From Muribaculaceae bacterium (GTDB lineage Bacteria; Bacteroidota; Bacteroidia; Bacteroidales; Muribaculaceae), in the NCBI GenBank assembly GCA_023664185.1, contig JAMPGA010000001.1, positions 987,413-1,051,412 on the forward strand: a stretch of DNA of 64,000 nucleotides, given 5' to 3'. Within the stretch, counting starts at the first letter, position 1. Every line of letters starts with the position of its first letter. The notes under the pieces are model-generated. The model did no database searches. It was given only the letters and a program-made list of their open reading frames with translations, and was not told the DNA's origin. The position numbers and the translations under genes were made by a program. Positions 60,095 to 64,000 of this stretch are shown one piece after another.

Positions 60095-61777
60095 ATGAAA
60101 ATATTCACCGGTCTATCGCTCGCAGCCTTGACAGCGCTCACAGCCTTAGGTGCAAACGCCGGCACCCTCTCGGAAGTTTGGGTTCCCGACCTGGGCAACG
60201 GACAGTATCAGAACCCCATAATCGATGCCGATTACTCGGATCCGGATGTGGTGAGAGTGGGCGATGACTATTACATGACCGCCTCAAGCTTCTGCGACAT
60301 CCCCGGCCTGCCCATTCTTCACTCCAAAGATCTTGTGAACTGGACTCTGATAGGCCACGCCATAGCCGAGATGCCCGAGTATGCTCAGTTTGCCCCCGAC
60401 CCCAGCCACGGCAATGCCGTCTGGGCTCCGGCCATACGCTATCACAACGGAGAGTTCTATATCTACTACGGCGATCCCGACCTGGGCATCTTCATGACCA
60501 AGACCAAAGATCCCGCCGGCCCCTGGGAGCCCCTGGTGCTCGTCCACAAGGCCAAAGGCATCATAGACACCTGCCCCTTCTGGGATGAGGATGGCAAAGC
60601 CTACATAGCCCACGGATATGCCGGAAGCCGCGCTGAAAACAAGAGCATTATCGGCATGATAGAGATGACCCCCGACGGCAAAAGCACCATCGGCGAGGAT
60701 CGCATCATATATGACGGACACGTGGACAACCCCACCATCGAGGGCGCCAAGATGTATAAGCGCGACGGCTGGTACTGGATATTCTCACCCTCGGGCGGCG
60801 TGGCCACCGGATGGCAGGAGGTGATGCGCTCCAAGAGCCCATGGGGTCCCTATGAGGAACGCAACGTCATGGAACAGGGCGACACCGACATCAATGGCCC
60901 CCATCAGGGCGCGTGGGTAGACACCCCCGACGGAAAGGAAGACTGGTTCATCCACTTCCAGGACAAAGGCCCTTACGGCCGTGTGGTGCATCTGCAGCCC
61001 ATGAAATGGAACGAAGACGGATTCCCCGTGATCGGAGTTGACCCCGACGGCGACGGCCGCGGTGTGCCCGTGAAGAAATACCGCAAACCCAATGTGGGCA
61101 AGACATATGAGAAGGCCACTCCCGCCGAGAGTGACGAGTTTGACGCCAACACCCTTGGCCTGCAGTGGCAGTGGAAGGGAAATCCCAGCGCACTGTGGTA
61201 TTTCACCGATGCTAAAAACTCGCAGCTACGCCTCTTCTCTACCGACACCCCCGGAGCTGAGCGCCTCTACGACATGCCCAACCTACTGCTCCAGAAATTC
61301 CCCGCAGCCAACTTCACAGCCACAGCCAAGGTAGACTTCTGTCCCCGCGTCAACAACGGCAAGACTCAGGTCGGCGAGATGGCCGGTCTCGCCGTGATGG
61401 GCTACAACTATGGCGCAATAGCCTTTGAGAGCCGCGAAGATGGCATATATCTTGTTGAAGTTCAGTGCCGTAAAGCCAACAAGGGTGGCAAGCAGACCAT
61501 AGGCGAAGCCATCAAACTCGACTCTGCCAAGGATGTATATCTCCGCGTCAAAGTGAAATATACCGGCGCCAAGAAACCCACTCAGAAGCCCGACTACGCC
61601 TGCGAGGCACAGTTCTCATATAGCCTCGACGGCAAGAAATTCACCAACTTCGGCCAGCCCGTGCCCGTCACCGAGGGCCACTGGATCGGCGCCAAGATGG
61701 GTCTGTTCTGCTCACGTCCGTGGGTCAGCAACGATTCAGGCTGGATGAACGTAGACTGGTTCAGAGTAACTAAATAA
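60095..61777 (+). CDS. Glycoside hydrolase family 43 enzyme (pectin locus)
   Basis: Exported GH43 of 560 aa, signal peptide ending GANAG. Catalytic residues appear in NPIIDADYSDPDVVRVGDD (base), DTCPFWDEDGKAY (modulator) and VDNPTIEGAKMY (acid). A C-terminal beta-sandwich (about 340-560; DEFDANTLGLQWQWKGNP, WIGAKMGLFCSRPW) matches that of the paralogue at 44073. In a pectin setting a beta-xylosidase acting on xylogalacturonan or an arabinofuranosidase acting on side chains is plausible; which one is not resolved. It starts a second rightward unit after the MITE-like element and is followed 14 nt later by CE8. Confidence 0.91.
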   Translation: MKIFTGLSLAALTALTALGANAGTLSEVWVPDLGNGQYQNPIIDADYSDPDVVRVGDDYYMTASSFCDIPGLPILHSKDLVNWTLIGHAIAEMPEYAQFAPDPSHGNAVWAPAIRYHNGEFYIYYGDPDLGIFMTKTKDPAGPWEPLVLVHKAKGIIDTCPFWDEDGKAYIAHGYAGSRAENKSIIGMIEMTPDGKSTIGEDRIIYDGHVDNPTIEGAKMYKRDGWYWIFSPSGGVATGWQEVMRSKSPWGPYEERNVMEQGDTDINGPHQGAWVDTPDGKEDWFIHFQDKGPYGRVVHLQPMKWNEDGFPVIGVDPDGDGRGVPVKKYRKPNVGKTYEKATPAESDEFDANTLGLQWQWKGNPSALWYFTDAKNSQLRLFSTDTPGAERLYDMPNLLLQKFPAANFTATAKVDFCPRVNNGKTQVGEMAGLAVMGYNYGAIAFESREDGIYLVEVQCRKANKGGKQTIGEAIKLDSAKDVYLRVKVKYTGAKKPTQKPDYACEAQFSYSLDGKKFTNFGQPVPVTEGHWIGAKMGLFCSRPWVSNDSGWMNVDWFRVTK

Positions 61778-61791
61778 GCCATCTCACCGCA

Positions 61792-62748
61792 ATGAAAGCA
61801 AGACTTCTTTCGCTCCTTGCCGCACTCTTCATCTGCGGCTATGCCATGGGCGCCGAATACAAGCGCGACATATACGTAAACCCCGACGGCTCTGCCGACT
61901 ACACCACCATCACCGATGCGCTGGAGGGGATACGTGCCTACATGGACTACACCGTCAACGTCCACATAGCTCCCGGCATATATAAGGAGAAAATCATCAT
62001 CCCCTCGTGGCTGACAAACGTGGTTTTCACCGGCGAAGGCGCCAAGCCCGAGGACACCGTGATAACCCACGACGACCACGCCAACATCAACAAGATGGGC
62101 ACATTCCGCACCTACACAGTGCGTGTGGATGGCAACGACATCACATTCCGCAACCTCACCATCGAGAACAACGCCCCTAAACTGGGGCAGGCCGTGGCGC
62201 TCCACACCGAGGGCGACCGTCTGAAATTTGAAAACTGCCGCATTCTGGGCAACCAGGACACCGTCTTCACCGGAGGCGAGCACATGCGTGTATTCTTCGA
62301 CAACTGCTACATCGACGGCACCACCGACTTCATCTTCGGCCCCGCCACAGCCTATTTCAAAGACTGCAACATCCACTCGAAGGTCAATAGCTACATCACC
62401 GCAGCCTCCACACCCAAGGATGTAGAGGTGGGCTATGTATTTGAAAACTGCAAGCTTACGGCCGAACCCGAAGCCGAAAAGGTATACCTAGGCCGCCCCT
62501 GGCGCCCCTATGCCCACACCATGTTTATCAACTGCGAGATGGGAGGACACATACGTCCCGAACGCTGGCACAACTGGGGCAAAAGGGACAACGAGCAGAC
62601 CGCACGCTATGGCGAGTATGGCTCAACAGGCCCTGGCGCTCAGGGCGAATGCTCATGGGCCAAAAATCCCGATGCCGAGACCGTGAAAGCGCTCACCGAC
62701 CTCAAAAAAGTGTTTGGCTACACCTCGGAGTGGAATCCCGCTGAATAA
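61792..62748 (+). CDS. Pectin methylesterase (carbohydrate esterase family 8)
   Basis: Exported right-handed beta-helix esterase of 318 aa that removes methyl esters from homogalacturonan. The signal peptide ends YAMGA. The catalytic set is complete: Q133 in QAVALH, Q155-D156 in GNQDT, nucleophile D179 in GTTDFIFG and R235/W237 in LGRPWRPYA. De-esterification prepares pectin for the GH28 domain encoded upstream. It lies 14 nt after GH43 and 39 nt before uxaB. Confidence 0.94.
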   Translation: MKARLLSLLAALFICGYAMGAEYKRDIYVNPDGSADYTTITDALEGIRAYMDYTVNVHIAPGIYKEKIIIPSWLTNVVFTGEGAKPEDTVITHDDHANINKMGTFRTYTVRVDGNDITFRNLTIENNAPKLGQAVALHTEGDRLKFENCRILGNQDTVFTGGEHMRVFFDNCYIDGTTDFIFGPATAYFKDCNIHSKVNSYITAASTPKDVEVGYVFENCKLTAEPEAEKVYLGRPWRPYAHTMFINCEMGGHIRPERWHNWGKRDNEQTARYGEYGSTGPGAQGECSWAKNPDAETVKALTDLKKVFGYTSEWNPAE

Positions 62749-62787
62749 ACCGTGAATCCAACAAACAAACTCTATAAAAACAACCAA

Positions 62788-64000
62788 ATGAAAGCCTTAA
62801 ACAAACTCACTGCCCCCAAGGCAGTTGCTCCCGAAAGGATCATCCAATTCGGCGAAGGAAACTTCCTCCGCGCATTCGTTGACTGGATCATCAAGAACAT
62901 GAACGACAAGACAGACTTCAACTCGTCGGTCGTAGTGGTCCAGGGCACACCCGATGCCTTCGTGACTCAGCTGCTCCAGGGTCAGGACTGCCTCTACCAT
63001 GTCAACCTCCAGGGCCGTCTCGAGGGTGAGGTAATCAACTCATTCACACGTGTCGACGTCATCAGCCGCGCTCTCAGCCCCTTCACACAGACCGATGCCT
63101 TCCTGGCTCTGGCCGACCAGCCCGAGATGCGCTTCGTCATCTCGAATACCACCGAGGCCGGCATCACATTCGACCCCTCATGCAAGCTGGCCGACCGCCC
63201 CGCATCCTCATATCCCGGCAAGCTCACCCAGCTGCTCTATCGCCGCTACACCACATTCAAAGGCGCTGCCGACAAGGGCTTCATCATCATGCCCTGCGAG
63301 CTCATCTTTGAAAACGGTCACCACCTCAAAGAGTGCATCACCCAGTATATCGACCTCTGGAAAGAAGAGCTCGGTGCCGACTACGAAGGCTTCCGTGCAT
63401 GGTTCCTGACACACAACTATGTATGCTCAACCCTCGTTGACCGCATCGTTCCCGGATTCCCCCGCAAGGAGATCGCCGACATCCAGGCCAAACTCAACTA
63501 CAAGGACAACATCGTGGTACAGGGCGAGGCATTCCACCTCTGGGTCATCGAGCGCGCCTGCAACATGACCATCGAGGAGCTCCGCGCCGAATTCCCCGCT
63601 GAAAAGGCTGGTCTCCACGTACTTATCACCGACTCAGAAGCTCCCTATCACGAAAGAAAGGTGACCCTGCTCAACGGCCCGCACACCGTGCTCTCGCCCG
63701 TAGCATTCCTGAGCGGCGTCAACATCGTGCGCGATGCCTGCAACCACCCCATCATCGGCAAATACATCCACAAAGTGCAGTTCGAAGAGCTCATGGAGAC
63801 CCTCAACCTCCCCATGGACGAACTCAAGAAGTTTGCCTCCGACGTGCTTGAGCGCTTCAACAACCCGTATGTCGACCACCAGGTCACATCCATCATGCTC
63901 AACTCGTTCCCCAAATATCAGACCCGCGACCTCCCCGGCCTCAAGACATATCTCGAGCGTAAGGGCACTCTCCCCAAAGGCCTCGTGCTCGGTCTGGCTG
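62788..64000 (+). CDS. uxaB: Tagaturonate reductase, partial (3' end beyond window)
   Basis: NAD-dependent reductase of the mannitol dehydrogenase family that converts D-tagaturonate to D-altronate in galacturonate catabolism. The first 404 codons are present, without stop. Family blocks are IIQFGEGNFLRAFVDW near the N-terminus, VISNTTEAGI, MPCELIFENG and the C-terminal-domain TDSEAPYHERKVTLLNGPHT, which includes the substrate-binding K-x-x-x-L-N-G-x-H. No signal peptide, so it is cytosolic. Linking it to CE8 and GH43 ties surface pectin degradation to uronate use. Confidence 0.93.
   Translation, partial: MKALNKLTAPKAVAPERIIQFGEGNFLRAFVDWIIKNMNDKTDFNSSVVVVQGTPDAFVTQLLQGQDCLYHVNLQGRLEGEVINSFTRVDVISRALSPFTQTDAFLALADQPEMRFVISNTTEAGITFDPSCKLADRPASSYPGKLTQLLYRRYTTFKGAADKGFIIMPCELIFENGHHLKECITQYIDLWKEELGADYEGFRAWFLTHNYVCSTLVDRIVPGFPRKEIADIQAKLNYKDNIVVQGEAFHLWVIERACNMTIEELRAEFPAEKAGLHVLITDSEAPYHERKVTLLNGPHTVLSPVAFLSGVNIVRDACNHPIIGKYIHKVQFEELMETLNLPMDELKKFASDVLERFNNPYVDHQVTSIMLNSFPKYQTRDLPGLKTYLERKGTLPKGLVLGLA

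Noticed and set aside
1..64000. CRISPR arrays, tRNA/rRNA genes, prophage or intact insertion sequences
   Set aside because: No regularly spaced direct repeats, cloverleaf-like segments, rRNA motifs, integrase or transposase coding regions were recognised on reading; a covariance-model scan could confirm this.

Overview
This 64 kb window is a chromosomal segment from a member of the Bacteroidales. The evidence is a SusC/SusD pair, many lipoprotein signal peptides, Bacteroidetes-type promoters (TTTG, 19-20 nt, TAnnTTTG), several Bacteroidetes-restricted families (DUF4924, a GldB-like lipoprotein, META lipoproteins, a protein with a type IX-like C-terminal domain) and a succinate/propionate fermentation gene set (OadA-type carboxylase, succinate CoA-transferase). 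The fairly GC-rich coding sequence and gut pectin-degrading content fit Muribaculaceae best; that family assignment is inference.

Positions 1-47800 are mostly core genome arranged in tight operons, many with 4-8 nt stop/start overlaps. Running on the minus strand are: dCMP deaminase, S41 protease, 5-formyl-THF cyclo-ligase, RNase Z (3747-38); META lipoprotein, M24 peptidase, CCA-adding enzyme, QueD, QueE, 5'-nucleotidase, DMT protein (11998-5624); amidase and MCE protein (14116-12090); PepC-like peptidase, ATP-grasp-like protein, Dus (18336-15145); OadA plus a barrel protein (21738-19208); RsmG plus an MBL hydrolase (23123-21826); FtsK, LolA-like, TrxB, GNAT (31083-26227); MiaB, TilS, HMA-AraC regulator (35337-32139); HisS, MlaE, MlaF, TrmH-like (41190-37513); GH43, and GdhA. 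Plus-strand genes are an AspT-like transporter, GldB-like lipoprotein, a barrel protein, CvfB-like S1 protein, flavodoxin, rpmH (L34, only 51 aa), a small anchored protein, a succinate CoA-transferase, Nfo-MFS-UDG and DUF4924.

Positions 48036-64000 are a pectin utilisation locus. SusC, SusD, a DUF4957/DUF5123-like surface lipoprotein and a small lipoprotein run leftward from 56553. A GH28-GH105 fusion enzyme, a GH43, a CE8 pectin methylesterase and the start of a tagaturonate reductase (uxaB, cut by the window end) run rightward from 56962. Each side has its own well-matched promoter in the shared 408-bp gap. Together they would de-esterify pectin, cut homogalacturonan, remove unsaturated uronate ends, import oligosaccharides and begin galacturonate catabolism. 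No hybrid two-component or other PUL regulator is inside the window.

The most unusual non-coding feature is a 380-bp MITE-like element (59570-59949) inside this locus. It has perfect 28-bp terminal inverted repeats ending in TA, and holds two oppositely oriented 30-nt hairpin modules whose stems differ in sequence but keep their pairing. I saw no rRNA, tRNA, CRISPR array, prophage or intact transposase.
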